Assembly (NCBI RefSeq): GCF_004118935.1
Contig: NZ_CP035375.1
Coordinates: 2,728,001-2,792,000 of the forward strand
Origin: Salinibacterium sp. UTAS2018
GTDB lineage: Bacteria; Actinomycetota; Actinomycetes; Actinomycetales; Microbacteriaceae
DNA length: 64,000 bases
Direction of reading: 5' to 3'
Part shown: piece by piece, positions 1-7,850 of the stretch
How positions within the stretch are numbered: position 1 is the first letter of the stretch
Layout of the letters: each line of letters begins with the position of its first letter
Notes under the pieces: model-generated
What the model saw: only the letters and a program-made list of their open reading frames with translations
Told to the model about the DNA's origin: nothing
The model's database searches: none
Translations under genes and position numbers: made by a program

Positions 1-1062
1 GAGCAGGAAGCCGAGCGCGATCAGCAATCCGCCACCGGCCACGAACGGAATCATGTAGCTCACGCCGGTGAGCAGCGCGCGCGTGACGGTCTGGCCGAAG
101 TGTTCGTCGCTCGAGGTGCTCGCGGCGTCATTGGCTACCGAGTTGCTTGCTTCGCCGCCGGCCACGCGGGCAGCGTTGGGGTCGCTTGCGGCGGCGAGAG
201 CCTCGGCGATCATCGCGTCCGGCGCATCGATACCGCGCTTCACGGGCGACTGCACGAGAGCCTTGCCGGCGAATCGGGCCCTGTCGCGAACATCCACATC
301 GACAGCAAAGATGACAGCGGATGCCGCAGCAATGACCGCAGGATCGAGCGGCGTCGACCCCGACGAACCCTGAGTCTCGACGTGGAGTTCCACGCCAGCA
401 CGCTCAGCGGCGGCCGCGAGTGAATCGGCGGCCATGTAGGTGTGGGCGATGCCGGTCGGGCACGCGGTGACGGCAATCAGTATGGGGCGCGCGGCGGCAT
501 CGGCGTTGGCCGCAGGGTGTCCGGCAGCAGCGGCAGCAGCACCAGCAGCAGCCTCAGTGCTCGAGCCAGCTCCAGCACCACCAGCAGCACCGGCGGGCGC
601 GGCCTTCTCTTCGGGCGCAGTGGCTTGCTCCACGAGCGCGACGATGTTTTCGCGAGTCGAGGCGGCACGCAAGCTGTCGACGAACTCGGGGTTCACGAGC
701 GAGCGGGCGAGAGCCGAGAGCACCGTGAGGTGTTCTTGGTCGGCACCGGCCGGGGCCGCGATCAAAAAGATGAGGTCGGCGGGAGCATCCGCAGCACCAA
801 AGTCGACGGCGGGCTTGAGTCTTGCCATCACGAGGGTCGCCTCGGTGACCGCTTCGGAGCGGCAGTGGGGGATCGCGATGCCGCCGGGAACGCCGGTATC
901 GGTCAGTTGTTCGCGGGCCCACGCGTCATCGAAGAGCGAGTCGGCGTTGGTGGCGCGTCCCTGTTCGGCGACGAGATTCGTCAGCGCGCGAATGACACCC
1001 GCGCGATCGGTGCCGAGGTCGGCATCGAGCAACACGAGCTCGGGGGTGATGAGGTGCGACAT
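1..1062 (-). CDS. fruA: PTS fructose permease EIIABC, 3' part missing
   Basis: Fructose-specific phosphotransferase permease. It phosphorylates fructose to fructose 1-phosphate during uptake and feeds FruK next door. The reading frame starts at ATG (complement of 1060-1062) and runs off the window after about 354 codons. Residues 1-150 are a type-2 EIIA domain with the phospho-histidine in GGIAIPHCRS (about His66). An Ala/Gly-rich linker follows, then an EIIB domain whose phospho-cysteine lies in VTACPTGIAHTYMAA (about Cys201). The last visible residues, with YMIPFVAGGGLLIALGF, are the first membrane segment of EIIC. It is the last visible gene of fruR-fruK-fruA, 81 bases downstream of fruK. 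The sequence upstream of the ATG carries an AAGGAG-type ribosome site. Confidence 0.93.
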   Translation of the reverse strand, partial: MSHLITPELVLLDADLGTDRAGVIRALTNLVAEQGRATNADSLFDDAWAREQLTDTGVPGGIAIPHCRSEAVTEATLVMARLKPAVDFGAADAPADLIFLIAAPAGADQEHLTVLSALARSLVNPEFVDSLRAASTRENIVALVEQATAPEEKAAPAGAAGGAGAGSSTEAAAGAAAAAAGHPAANADAAARPILIAVTACPTGIAHTYMAADSLAAAAERAGVELHVETQGSSGSTPLDPAVIAAASAVIFAVDVDVRDRARFAGKALVQSPVKRGIDAPDAMIAEALAAASDPNAARVAGGEASNSVANDAASTSSDEHFGQTVTRALLTGVSYMIPFVAGGGLLIALGFLL

Positions 1063-1143
1063 TGCTTTCTCCTTGTATCCAGCAGTCGTGGTGCTGAGGT
1101 CGTAGTTCTGAGGTCGGTGGTGCCGAGGGGCTAACGCTGAGGT

Positions 1144-2121
1144 TTAGCGGGCGGCGGGGCGGCCGAGCGGCTGAACGTCAGCGGTCTCGGGATGAGTCTG
1201 GTCGAGGCGCGGCATGGTGCTGCCGGGGAGGGAGGCGGCCGCAGCGCCATGAGCAACGGCCTGTGCAAGACGTCGTTCGGCGGTGTCACCGCGCTGATCG
1301 GCCACAAGGTAGCCGGCCAGTGAGGCATCTCCGGCTCCGACGGTGCTCTTGGCGGCGACGGGAGGCATGGTGGCTCGCCACGTCTCGTCGGCGGTCACGA
1401 GGAGCGCTCCGCGCGATCCGAGGGTCGCGAGCACGGCGTGGCAGCCGCGAGCGATGAGGCCGAGCGCGGCAGCGGCCGCGGCATCCGGATCGCTCTCGAA
1501 GGTGTCGGGGAGGCCCGTTATTTCGGCGAGTTCCTCGGCGTTGGGTTTGATGAGGTCAACACCCACCCCCGAATCGATGAGGGCTTTCATCGGAGCACCC
1601 GAGGAGTCGACGGCGATGCGGGGCAGCGGCCCATCCGTGCCCGCACGAATGGCGAGAACAACACGAACGTAAAAGTCGGAGCTAAGGCCCGGCGGGAGCG
1701 AGCCAGCGAGCACGACCCATTCGGCGTCGAGCGCGTGTGAGACCACGAGATCGATCAACGCCGCGTCGTCGGCTGCGGTGAGCTGTGGACCAGGCTCGTT
1801 GATCTTGGTCGTCGTTCCATCGGGTTCGGCGATCGTGACGTTGGAGCGCACCCGCCCTGCAATCGGAAGGCCCGCGATTGGCAAGCCCGCGGTCGGCGTC
1901 TGCTCGGCGCGCAGGGCAACGAGCATCGGGTCAGCAGCATCGCCGGGCAGCACCGCAATCGTCTCGAGCCCCGAAGCGATAAGCGCACGCGAGACGTTGA
2001 CGCCCTTGCCGCCGGGCTGCTCGCTGCTGGCTACCGAACGCTGCACCGCGCCGCGGTCGAGAGCGGAGGCGAGTTCGATCGTGCGATCGAGGCTGGGGTT
2101 GGCGGTTACGGTGACGATCAT
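1144..2121 (-). CDS. fruK: 1-phosphofructokinase
   Basis: Cytosolic pfkB-family kinase, 325 residues, the usual length for FruK. It phosphorylates fructose 1-phosphate to fructose 1,6-bisphosphate. The N-terminus MIVTVTANPSLDRTIEL and the substrate motif PGGKGVNVSRAL (about residues 37-48) are typical. The C-terminal pfkB signature STVGAGDASLAGY carries the catalytic Asp. The ATG overlaps the fruR stop in an ATGA tetranucleotide (2118-2121), so the two genes are translationally coupled. Neighbouring FruR and the fructose EIIABC make FruK much more likely than other pfkB sugar kinases such as tagatose 6-phosphate kinase. Confidence 0.93.
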   Translation of the reverse strand: MIVTVTANPSLDRTIELASALDRGAVQRSVASSEQPGGKGVNVSRALIASGLETIAVLPGDAADPMLVALRAEQTPTAGLPIAGLPIAGRVRSNVTIAEPDGTTTKINEPGPQLTAADDAALIDLVVSHALDAEWVVLAGSLPPGLSSDFYVRVVLAIRAGTDGPLPRIAVDSSGAPMKALIDSGVGVDLIKPNAEELAEITGLPDTFESDPDAAAAAALGLIARGCHAVLATLGSRGALLVTADETWRATMPPVAAKSTVGAGDASLAGYLVADQRGDTAERRLAQAVAHGAAAASLPGSTMPRLDQTHPETADVQPLGRPAAR

Positions 2122-2906
2122 GCGATCACCGTGTCAACATCCGCGCGCTCGAGCGCACGCGTCAGATCGTCGTCGGGGGAGTCATCGGTGATGATCGTGT
2201 CGACCTCGGAGAGTGAGGCGAAACTGATGAGCGTTTCGAGGCCGAGCTTCGAGGCATCGACGAGAGCGATGGCGCGTCGCGAACCGCGAGTGAGGGCGCT
2301 CTTCACGGCGGCCTCGTCGGGGTCGGGAGTGCTGAATCCGAACTCAGCGTGAACGCCGTTGGCACCGACGAAAGCGATGTCGGGGCGGATGTTGGCGAGT
2401 TGGGAGAGGGTGGCAGAGCCGACCGCGGCGCCGGTGATGCCCCGCAAGCGGCCGCCGATCAGCTGAACCTCGATGTGCGGGTTCTCGCTCACGGTGGCAG
2501 CGATGGAGAGTGAGTTGGTAATTACCGTCATCGAACCGGTGGATGCCGCGGGCTGCCAGTCACGCAGGTGCAGCGCCAGGCGGTTCGTCGTGGTTCCCGA
2601 ATCGAGGCTGATCGCGCCCGTAAAGGTTGACGGAATCAGGGCCATCGCGGCGAGAGCAATGCGCTCTTTGGCGTCGGAGTTGCGGTCGGTGCGGGCCGCA
2701 ACGCTTTCTTCGATGCGACTAATCCGAGCCGCCGAGACCGCTCCTCCATGCACGCGACGCAAAACGCCCCGTGCTTCGAGCTGGTCGAGGTCCCGGCGGA
2801 CCGTTTCGCTTGACACGTCGAACGTGTGAGCGAGGTCGATGACGGTGACGCGACCGGCTTCAGCGAGCTTGCCCTCTATGTGCTGTTGCCGCTCTTCTGC
2901 GTACAT
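2118..2906 (-). CDS. fruR: DeoR-family regulator of the fructose operon
   Basis: DeoR-family transcription factor of 262 residues. An N-terminal winged helix (about residues 17-45, VTVIDLAHTFDVSSETVRRD) is followed by a DeoRC sugar-phosphate sensor domain with a DSGTTT loop. I chose the ATG at the complement of 2904-2906 because AGGGGAGA precedes it and MYAEERQQHI is the usual DeoR beginning. Longer in-frame starts add a tail that overlaps the promoter. As first gene of the operon it probably represses its own transcription, with fructose 1-phosphate as the likely inducer; that last point is known for the family and not visible here. Confidence 0.88.
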   Translation of the reverse strand: MYAEERQQHIEGKLAEAGRVTVIDLAHTFDVSSETVRRDLDQLEARGVLRRVHGGAVSAARISRIEESVAARTDRNSDAKERIALAAMALIPSTFTGAISLDSGTTTNRLALHLRDWQPAASTGSMTVITNSLSIAATVSENPHIEVQLIGGRLRGITGAAVGSATLSQLANIRPDIAFVGANGVHAEFGFSTPDPDEAAVKSALTRGSRRAIALVDASKLGLETLISFASLSEVDTIITDDSPDDDLTRALERADVDTVIA

Positions 2907-2951
2907 CCGCAATCTCCCCTGATTGTCAACGCACCCGACTGCGTTTCTGTG

Positions 2952-2980
2952 AGGATACGCCCGTTCCTGTGGCATTACAA
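2952..2980 (-). promoter_or_regulatory. fruR-fruK-fruA promoter with overlapping repeat
   Basis: Read on the minus strand, TTGTAA (complement of 2975-2980) and TATCCT (complement of 2952-2957) are separated by exactly 17 bases. A repeated ATTACA (plus strand 2974-2979 and 2985-2990, 11 bases apart) covers the -35 box and its upstream edge, so it is a candidate FruR operator. Confidence 0.6.
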
Positions 2981-3084
2981 CACAATTACAGATAAACCCA
3001 CAGATTCCCACATCGTGGGGCGGAGCATCCGGCTCTCACGTCGCGCGCTCGCAGCCCCGGGCGTAACCGGCGGGCACGGGCGAA

Positions 3085-3090
3085 TACAAT
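3085..3090 (+). promoter_or_regulatory. -10 box of metG, leaderless
   Basis: TACAAT lies exactly six bases before the metG ATG, so transcription would begin at the start codon. The GAAGG between them could alternatively act as a weak ribosome site. Confidence 0.5.
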
Positions 3091-3096
3091 GAAGGC

Positions 3097-4677
3097 ATGT
3101 CTGCCGGCGACTCCTTCTACATTGCGACGCCCATCTTCTATGTAAACGACGTTCCCCATATCGGGCACGCGTATACGGAGGTGGCCGCCGACGTTCTTGC
3201 GCGCTGGCACCGTCAGCGGGGTGAAGACGCCTGGCTGCTCACGGGCACCGACGAGCACGGCCAGAAGATTCTGCGCACCGCCGTTGCCAACAACACGACT
3301 CCGCAAGAGTGGGCCGACCGTCTCGTCGCCGACTCCTGGCAGCCGCTGCTCGAGACCATCGACATCGCCAACGACGACTTCATTCGCACGACCGATGAGC
3401 GTCATGAGAAGGCCGTTGCCACGTTCTTGCAGCGCCTGTACGACGACGGCCACATCTACGCGGGCGAGTACGAGGGCTACTACTGCGTTGGTTGTGAAGA
3501 GTACAAGCAGCTCGACGACCTCGTCACGGCTCCCGATGGCGACTACAAGGGCCAACTTGTCTGCGCGATTCACTCGCGCCCCGTAGAGATCCTCAAGGAG
3601 AAGAACTACTTCTTCCGGATGAGCGACTTCGGGCAGCGACTGCTCGACCTCTATGAAAGCCAGCCCGACTTCGTTCAGCCCGCGAGCGTGCGCAACGAAA
3701 TCATTCAGTTCGTCAAGCAGGGACTCGACGACCTCTCGATCTCGCGCTCCAGCTTCGACTGGGGTGTCAAGGTTCCGTGGGATGAAAGCCACGTCGTGTA
3801 CGTTTGGTTCGACGCTCTGCTCAACTACATCAGCGCGATCGGTTACGGCGTCGACGATGAACAGTTCGCCAAGCGCTGGCCTGCCGTGCAACTCGTCGGC
3901 AAAGACATCGCTCGTTTCCACGCGGTTATCTGGCCCGCCATGCTCATGGCAGCAGACCTTCCGGTGCCGCGTGCCGTCTTCGGCCACGGCTGGTTGCTCG
4001 TCGGTGGCGAGAAGATGTCCAAGTCGAAGCTCACCGGTATCGCTCCGAGTCAGATCACTGACACCTTCGGTTCGGATGCGTTCCGCTACTACTTCATGAG
4101 CGCCATTACCTTCGGTCAAGACGGCTCCTTCAGCTGGGAAGACCTGAGCGCGCGCTACCAAGCAGAGCTCGCCAACGGCTTCGGCAACCTTGCCTCGCGC
4201 GTCATCGCGATGGTGAATAAGTACTTCGATGGGGAGATTCCGAAGCTCAGTGAGCTCACGGCATCCGACGAAGCAATTATTGCGACCCAGAAGCGTGCCA
4301 CCGAGAACTCGAACGCGTTCATCGACAAGTTCGCCATCAACGACGCACTCTCGTCGGTGTGGCAACTCGTGGATGAACTCAACGGGTACATCACCGAGCA
4401 AGAGCCGTGGGCGCTGTCGAAAGACCCCGCCAACCGCGAACGCCTCGGCACCGTGCTGGCCACAACCGTCAACGGTTTGGGCACGCTCGCCATCCTGCTG
4501 TCACCGGTGCTGCCCAAGGCAACCCACAAGCTCTGGACCGCCATTGGTGGTGTCGGCGAACTGCGCGAGCAGCGCATCGACGACGCTCAGAACTGGTCGC
4601 ACTCCGGTCGCGTCACGGCTCTCGAATCGTCGCTGTTCCCGCGCATTGAAGTGGATGCCGAGAGCAGCACGGCGTGA
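3097..4677 (+). CDS. metG: Methionyl-tRNA synthetase
   Basis: Class I aminoacyl-tRNA synthetase charging tRNA-Met in the cytosol, 526 residues. The HIGH motif is at residues 21-24 (VPHIGH) and KMSKS at about 306-310 (GGEKMSKSKL), followed by the alpha-helical anticodon-binding domain. One zinc-knuckle CxxC (residues 130 and 133, YCVGCEEY) is present. The protein ends after the anticodon domain and lacks the C-terminal EMAP/Trbp111-like dimerisation domain of longer MetRS, which is normal for actinobacteria. The ATG sits six bases after a TACAAT box. Its stop overlaps the GTG of tatD (GTGA), starting a metG-tatD-ksgA operon. Confidence 0.97.
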   Translation: MSAGDSFYIATPIFYVNDVPHIGHAYTEVAADVLARWHRQRGEDAWLLTGTDEHGQKILRTAVANNTTPQEWADRLVADSWQPLLETIDIANDDFIRTTDERHEKAVATFLQRLYDDGHIYAGEYEGYYCVGCEEYKQLDDLVTAPDGDYKGQLVCAIHSRPVEILKEKNYFFRMSDFGQRLLDLYESQPDFVQPASVRNEIIQFVKQGLDDLSISRSSFDWGVKVPWDESHVVYVWFDALLNYISAIGYGVDDEQFAKRWPAVQLVGKDIARFHAVIWPAMLMAADLPVPRAVFGHGWLLVGGEKMSKSKLTGIAPSQITDTFGSDAFRYYFMSAITFGQDGSFSWEDLSARYQAELANGFGNLASRVIAMVNKYFDGEIPKLSELTASDEAIIATQKRATENSNAFIDKFAINDALSSVWQLVDELNGYITEQEPWALSKDPANRERLGTVLATTVNGLGTLAILLSPVLPKATHKLWTAIGGVGELREQRIDDAQNWSHSGRVTALESSLFPRIEVDAESSTA

Positions 4678-5642
4678 CCGAACCGTTCATAAGGCAGCGT
4701 CACCGCAGCGCCGACGAGAATGCCTCCGAGAAGACGCAGTATCCGCCGCTGCCGGAGCCTCTCGAGGGCGTTGTCTATGACAATCACACGCACCTCGAGA
4801 TCGCTGACGGTGGGCCCGACGGAGCGCTCGACTTCACCGAGCACCTCGCGCGCGCAGCCTCGGTCGGTGTGCGTGGCGTCGTGCAGGTCGGTACGGATGT
4901 CGCCACGAGTCGCTGGTCTGCTGAACTGGCAGCCACCAACCCGCGGGTTCTCGCGGCGGTCGCCATCCACCCGAACGACGCCCCCGAGCTCGAAGCAGCG
5001 GGGGAGTTGGATGCTGCGCTCGCCGCCATCGATGAACTTGCCGCGCTTCCGCGAGTGCGCGCCATCGGCGAAACGGGGCTCGATTTCTTTCGCACGGACG
5101 ACGAGGGTCGCCCCGCGCAGTTCCGCTCTTTTGAAGAGCACATTGCGATCGCCAAGCGGCACGGCCTTGCGCTGCAGATCCACGATCGCGACGCCCACGA
5201 CGCCGTCATCGAGACGTTGTTGCGGGTCGGTGCTCCCGAGCGCACGGTCTTCCACTGCTTCTCGGGCGATGCCGCAATGGCACGCATTGCCGCCGACAAC
5301 GGCTGGTTCTTGTCCTTCGCTGGAACGGTGACGTTCAAGAACGCGGCCAACCTTCGCGAAGCGCTTTCGGTGATCGATCTCGACCGCATCATGGTCGAAA
5401 CCGATGCTCCCTATCTCACGCCGCATCCGCTGCGTGGCCGGCCGAATGCGCCGTACCTGATGCCGCACACCGTGCGCGCGATGGCGGCGCATCTCGAAAT
5501 CAGCGAGCTCGAACTCTCGGCGCAACTCGCGGCCACCACCGAGGCCGTTTATGGTTCGTGGGATACCGAACTTCCCGACGGCACTGCGCCAGCACCAGCG
5601 CGCTCGGCAGCATCTACCCCACAGAACGCAGGCACACGATGA
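4674..5642 (+). CDS. tatD: TatD-family metal-dependent hydrolase (putative DNase)
   Basis: TIM-barrel hydrolase of the TatD/YcfH family, 322 residues. The first metal-binding pair is in DNHTHLEI (HxH), further ligands are around GETGLDF and FHCFSGDA, and the last Asp is in VETDAPYLTP. Family members are 3'-5' exonucleases active on DNA and implicated in damage repair; the exact substrate cannot be read from sequence. The GTG start overlaps the metG stop by four bases and the stop overlaps the ksgA ATG (ATGA). The N-terminal 35 residues and C-terminal 30 residues are Ala/Pro/charged extensions outside the conserved barrel. The metG-tatD-ksgA order is conserved widely in Gram-positive bacteria. 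Confidence 0.9.
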   Translation: MTEPFIRQRHRSADENASEKTQYPPLPEPLEGVVYDNHTHLEIADGGPDGALDFTEHLARAASVGVRGVVQVGTDVATSRWSAELAATNPRVLAAVAIHPNDAPELEAAGELDAALAAIDELAALPRVRAIGETGLDFFRTDDEGRPAQFRSFEEHIAIAKRHGLALQIHDRDAHDAVIETLLRVGAPERTVFHCFSGDAAMARIAADNGWFLSFAGTVTFKNAANLREALSVIDLDRIMVETDAPYLTPHPLRGRPNAPYLMPHTVRAMAAHLEISELELSAQLAATTEAVYGSWDTELPDGTAPAPARSAASTPQNAGTR

Positions 5643-6469
5643 GCACCCTTCTCGGCCCCGCCGAGATCCGCGATCTCGCTGATCTGCTCGGCATTCAGCC
5701 CACCAAGAAGCTGGGCCAAAACTTCGTCATCGATCCCAACACAGTGCGCCGCATCGTCAAAGCCGCGCACGTCGTCTCGGGTGAAACGGTGGTCGAGGTC
5801 GGTCCCGGGCTTGGCTCGTTGACGCTCGGAATTCTCGAGACCGGTGCATCCGTCGTCGCCGTCGAAATCGACAAGCGCCTCGCTGCCCAGTTGCCGATCA
5901 CGGTTAGCCAGTTGCAGCCGGATGCTCAGCTCACGGTCATCACTGACGACGCGATGCGCGTCACCGAGCTGCCCAACGAGCCCCGCGTTTTCGTCGCCAA
6001 CTTGCCGTACAACGTGTCGGTGCCCGTGCTGCTGCACTTCTTGGAGCACTTCGATTCGCTCGACCGCGGTCTCGTGATGGTGCAGGCTGAAGTCGGCAAT
6101 CGCGTCGCCGCCGGCCCCGGCAGCAAGGTTTATGGTTCGCCGAGCATCAAGGCCGCCTGGTACGGAGAGTTCTCCACCGCTGGGCTTGTGAGCCGCCAAG
6201 TTTTCTGGCCCGTGCCCAACGTCGACTCCGTGCTCGTGCGTTTTGAACGCCGCGAACAGCCCGGCACGATCGAGGAGCGTAAGGCAACGTTCGCTCTCGT
6301 GGATGCCGCCTTCCAGCAGCGTCGCAAAATGTTGCGTCAGTCGCTCTCGAGTGTGTTGGGCAGCTCAACGGCTGCGTCCGACCGGCTCATTGCGGCGGGC
6401 ATCGCGCCGACCGCCCGGGGCGAGGAGCTCACGGTTCTCGACTTCCTGGCCATCGCGCGCGCTGCGTAG
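5639..6469 (+). CDS. rsmA: 16S rRNA dimethyladenosine transferase
   Basis: KsgA/RsmA dimethylates the two adjacent adenines near the 3' end of 16S rRNA with S-adenosylmethionine, a late check on 30S assembly. The SAM-binding motif VVEVGPGLGSLT and the catalytic NLPYNVS motif are present. I take the ATG at 5639, which overlaps the tatD stop (ATGA) and gives 276 residues. A longer in-frame start near 5558 would add sequence unlike the family. Loss of this activity in other bacteria gives kasugamycin resistance. Confidence 0.94.
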   Translation: MSTLLGPAEIRDLADLLGIQPTKKLGQNFVIDPNTVRRIVKAAHVVSGETVVEVGPGLGSLTLGILETGASVVAVEIDKRLAAQLPITVSQLQPDAQLTVITDDAMRVTELPNEPRVFVANLPYNVSVPVLLHFLEHFDSLDRGLVMVQAEVGNRVAAGPGSKVYGSPSIKAAWYGEFSTAGLVSRQVFWPVPNVDSVLVRFERREQPGTIEERKATFALVDAAFQQRRKMLRQSLSSVLGSSTAASDRLIAAGIAPTARGEELTVLDFLAIARAA

Positions 6470-6555
6470 CCAACACCGCACTGCGTAGCGAGCAGGAACG
6501 CTGCGTTCTGAGCAGTGTGGCCGCATCCACCATTCCGTTTGGTGCCAAACGACGG

Positions 6556-6561
6556 TAGGTT
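6556..6561 (+). promoter_or_regulatory. -10 box, leaderless small gene
   Basis: TAGGTT lies exactly six bases before the ATG of the 75-residue gene at 6568. Confidence 0.5.
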
Positions 6562-6567
6562 GGCCTC

Positions 6568-6795
6568 ATGTCGGAAGCAACGAACCCCACCCCCAGTGAC
6601 CGCGACGTTCTGGAAGGAACGGGGCGGCATCCCGACGAGTGGTTCGCTTTTCTCGATATGGCCGGGGCAACGAAGTGGCAGCACGCTGAGTTTCTGACGT
6701 GGTTTGAAGCCAATGCCGCGCAGGTCAGCCCCGAGTGGGCCGAGTCAGTGACGGCGCGCTACGCGGCGGTACGAGGGCTCAGTATTTCGCAGTAG
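6568..6795 (+). CDS. Small DUF4287-like protein
   Basis: A 75-residue soluble protein without signal peptide or membrane segment. The core TGRHPDEWFAFLDMAGATKW and the ending VTARYAAVRGL resemble DUF4287 proteins (usual pattern GxxWxEWFALLDxxGA and the late motif VTVGYExARGL). Function is unknown for the family. The gene stands alone between ksgA and ispE with its own -10 box and no ribosome site, so it is probably translated from a leaderless message. Codon use matches its neighbours. The family assignment is from remembered patterns and is moderate. Confidence 0.72.
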   Translation: MSEATNPTPSDRDVLEGTGRHPDEWFAFLDMAGATKWQHAEFLTWFEANAAQVSPEWAESVTARYAAVRGLSISQ

Positions 6796-6880
6796 TTTCA
6801 GCGCGGTAACGAGACCTTCACGATTTTTCGTGGCGGCCCGTTATCCCCAGCCTGCGCACAGACCGGTCCGTTCCACAAGG

Positions 6881-6886
6881 TAAGTT
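6881..6886 (+). promoter_or_regulatory. -10 box of ispE, leaderless
   Basis: TAAGTT lies exactly six bases before the ispE ATG; no ribosome site is visible between them. Confidence 0.5.
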
Positions 6887-6892
6887 TGGTTC

Positions 6893-7831
6893 ATGACTTC
6901 CGTCCCGGCAGCCTCCACCATGGTTCACGCTCGTGCCCCCGGCAAGATCAACGTCTTCCTCAAGGTCGGCTCATTGCTCGACGACGGCTATCACGACGTC
7001 GCCATCGCGTACCAAGCGGTTTCGCTGTGTGAAGATGTGCGCGCTTTCCAGGCTGACGACTTCTCGGTATCGGTGACCGGCGCTGTCGATCTTTCTCGTG
7101 TGCCCACCGATGGCTCAAATATTGCGATCAAGGCTGCTCGGCTGCTAGCCCGCCGCACGGGGTATCGCGGCGGCGCGCGCCTTGAGATCGAGAAGCACGT
7201 TCCGGTAACCGGCGGCATGGGCGGTGGCTCTGCGGATGCCGCGGCAACTCTCTTGGCGTGCGATGCGCTTTGGGGCACCGCGATCTCTCGCGAAGAAATG
7301 TTGAGCCTTGCCGCCGAGCTCGGTGCCGACGTGCCCTTCGCGCTCACCGGCGGAACCGCTATCGGAACCGGTCGCGGCGACCAGCTCAGCCCCGCACTCG
7401 CCAAGGGCCAGTTTCAGTGGGTTTTGGCGCTCTCTAACGAGGGGCTGTCGACCCCCGCGGTGTACACCGCTCTCGACGAGCACCGCCAGCAGTATGCCCA
7501 AGATATTTTTCCCGCCGAAGTAGCGCCTTCGGTTGACTCCGATGTGTTGCAAGCTTTGCGTGCCGGCGACCCGCACATGCTCGCTGAGGCCCTTCATAAT
7601 GACCTTCAGGCTCCCGCCCTCAAAATGGCGCCCTCGCTCGCCGGCGTGATCGAACTCGGCGAGAAAAACGGGGCGCTCGCAGGTATCGTTTCGGGCTCCG
7701 GCCCGACGGTTGCGTTCCTCGCGGCTGATCTCGATTCAGCCCTTGAACTGCAAATTGCACTCAGTGCGGCGCAAATGAATGTGGTGCGAGCGACCGGTCC
7801 CGTGCACGGAGCGCGAATCATTACCGACTAA
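6893..7831 (+). CDS. ispE: 4-diphosphocytidyl-2-C-methyl-D-erythritol kinase
   Basis: GHMP-superfamily kinase of the MEP isoprenoid pathway, 312 residues. It phosphorylates CDP-methylerythritol in the cytosol. The N-terminal [11 protein letters not shown] motif, the ATP-binding glycine-rich loop [17 protein letters not shown] (about residues 104-120) and the C-terminal [10 protein letters not shown] motif are all present. It follows ksgA at a short distance, the usual actinobacterial order ksgA-ispE. The isoprenoids made here would ultimately feed the Z-prenyl synthase at 63.1 kb. Confidence 0.95.
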   Translation: MTSVPAASTMVHARAPGKINVFLKVGSLLDDGYHDVAIAYQAVSLCEDVRAFQADDFSVSVTGAVDLSRVPTDGSNIAIKAARLLARRTGYRGGARLEIEKHVPVTGGMGGGSADAAATLLACDALWGTAISREEMLSLAAELGADVPFALTGGTAIGTGRGDQLSPALAKGQFQWVLALSNEGLSTPAVYTALDEHRQQYAQDIFPAEVAPSVDSDVLQALRAGDPHMLAEALHNDLQAPALKMAPSLAGVIELGEKNGALAGIVSGSGPTVAFLAADLDSALELQIALSAAQMNVVRATGPVHGARIITD

Positions 7832-7850
7832 CCGCAGTAGGCTTGCCCGA

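Noticed and set aside
2986-4401. Long minus-strand open frame (471 codons) opposite metG
   Set aside because: Antisense shadow of a well-conserved synthetase in GC-rich DNA; no ribosome site and composition of a complement frame.
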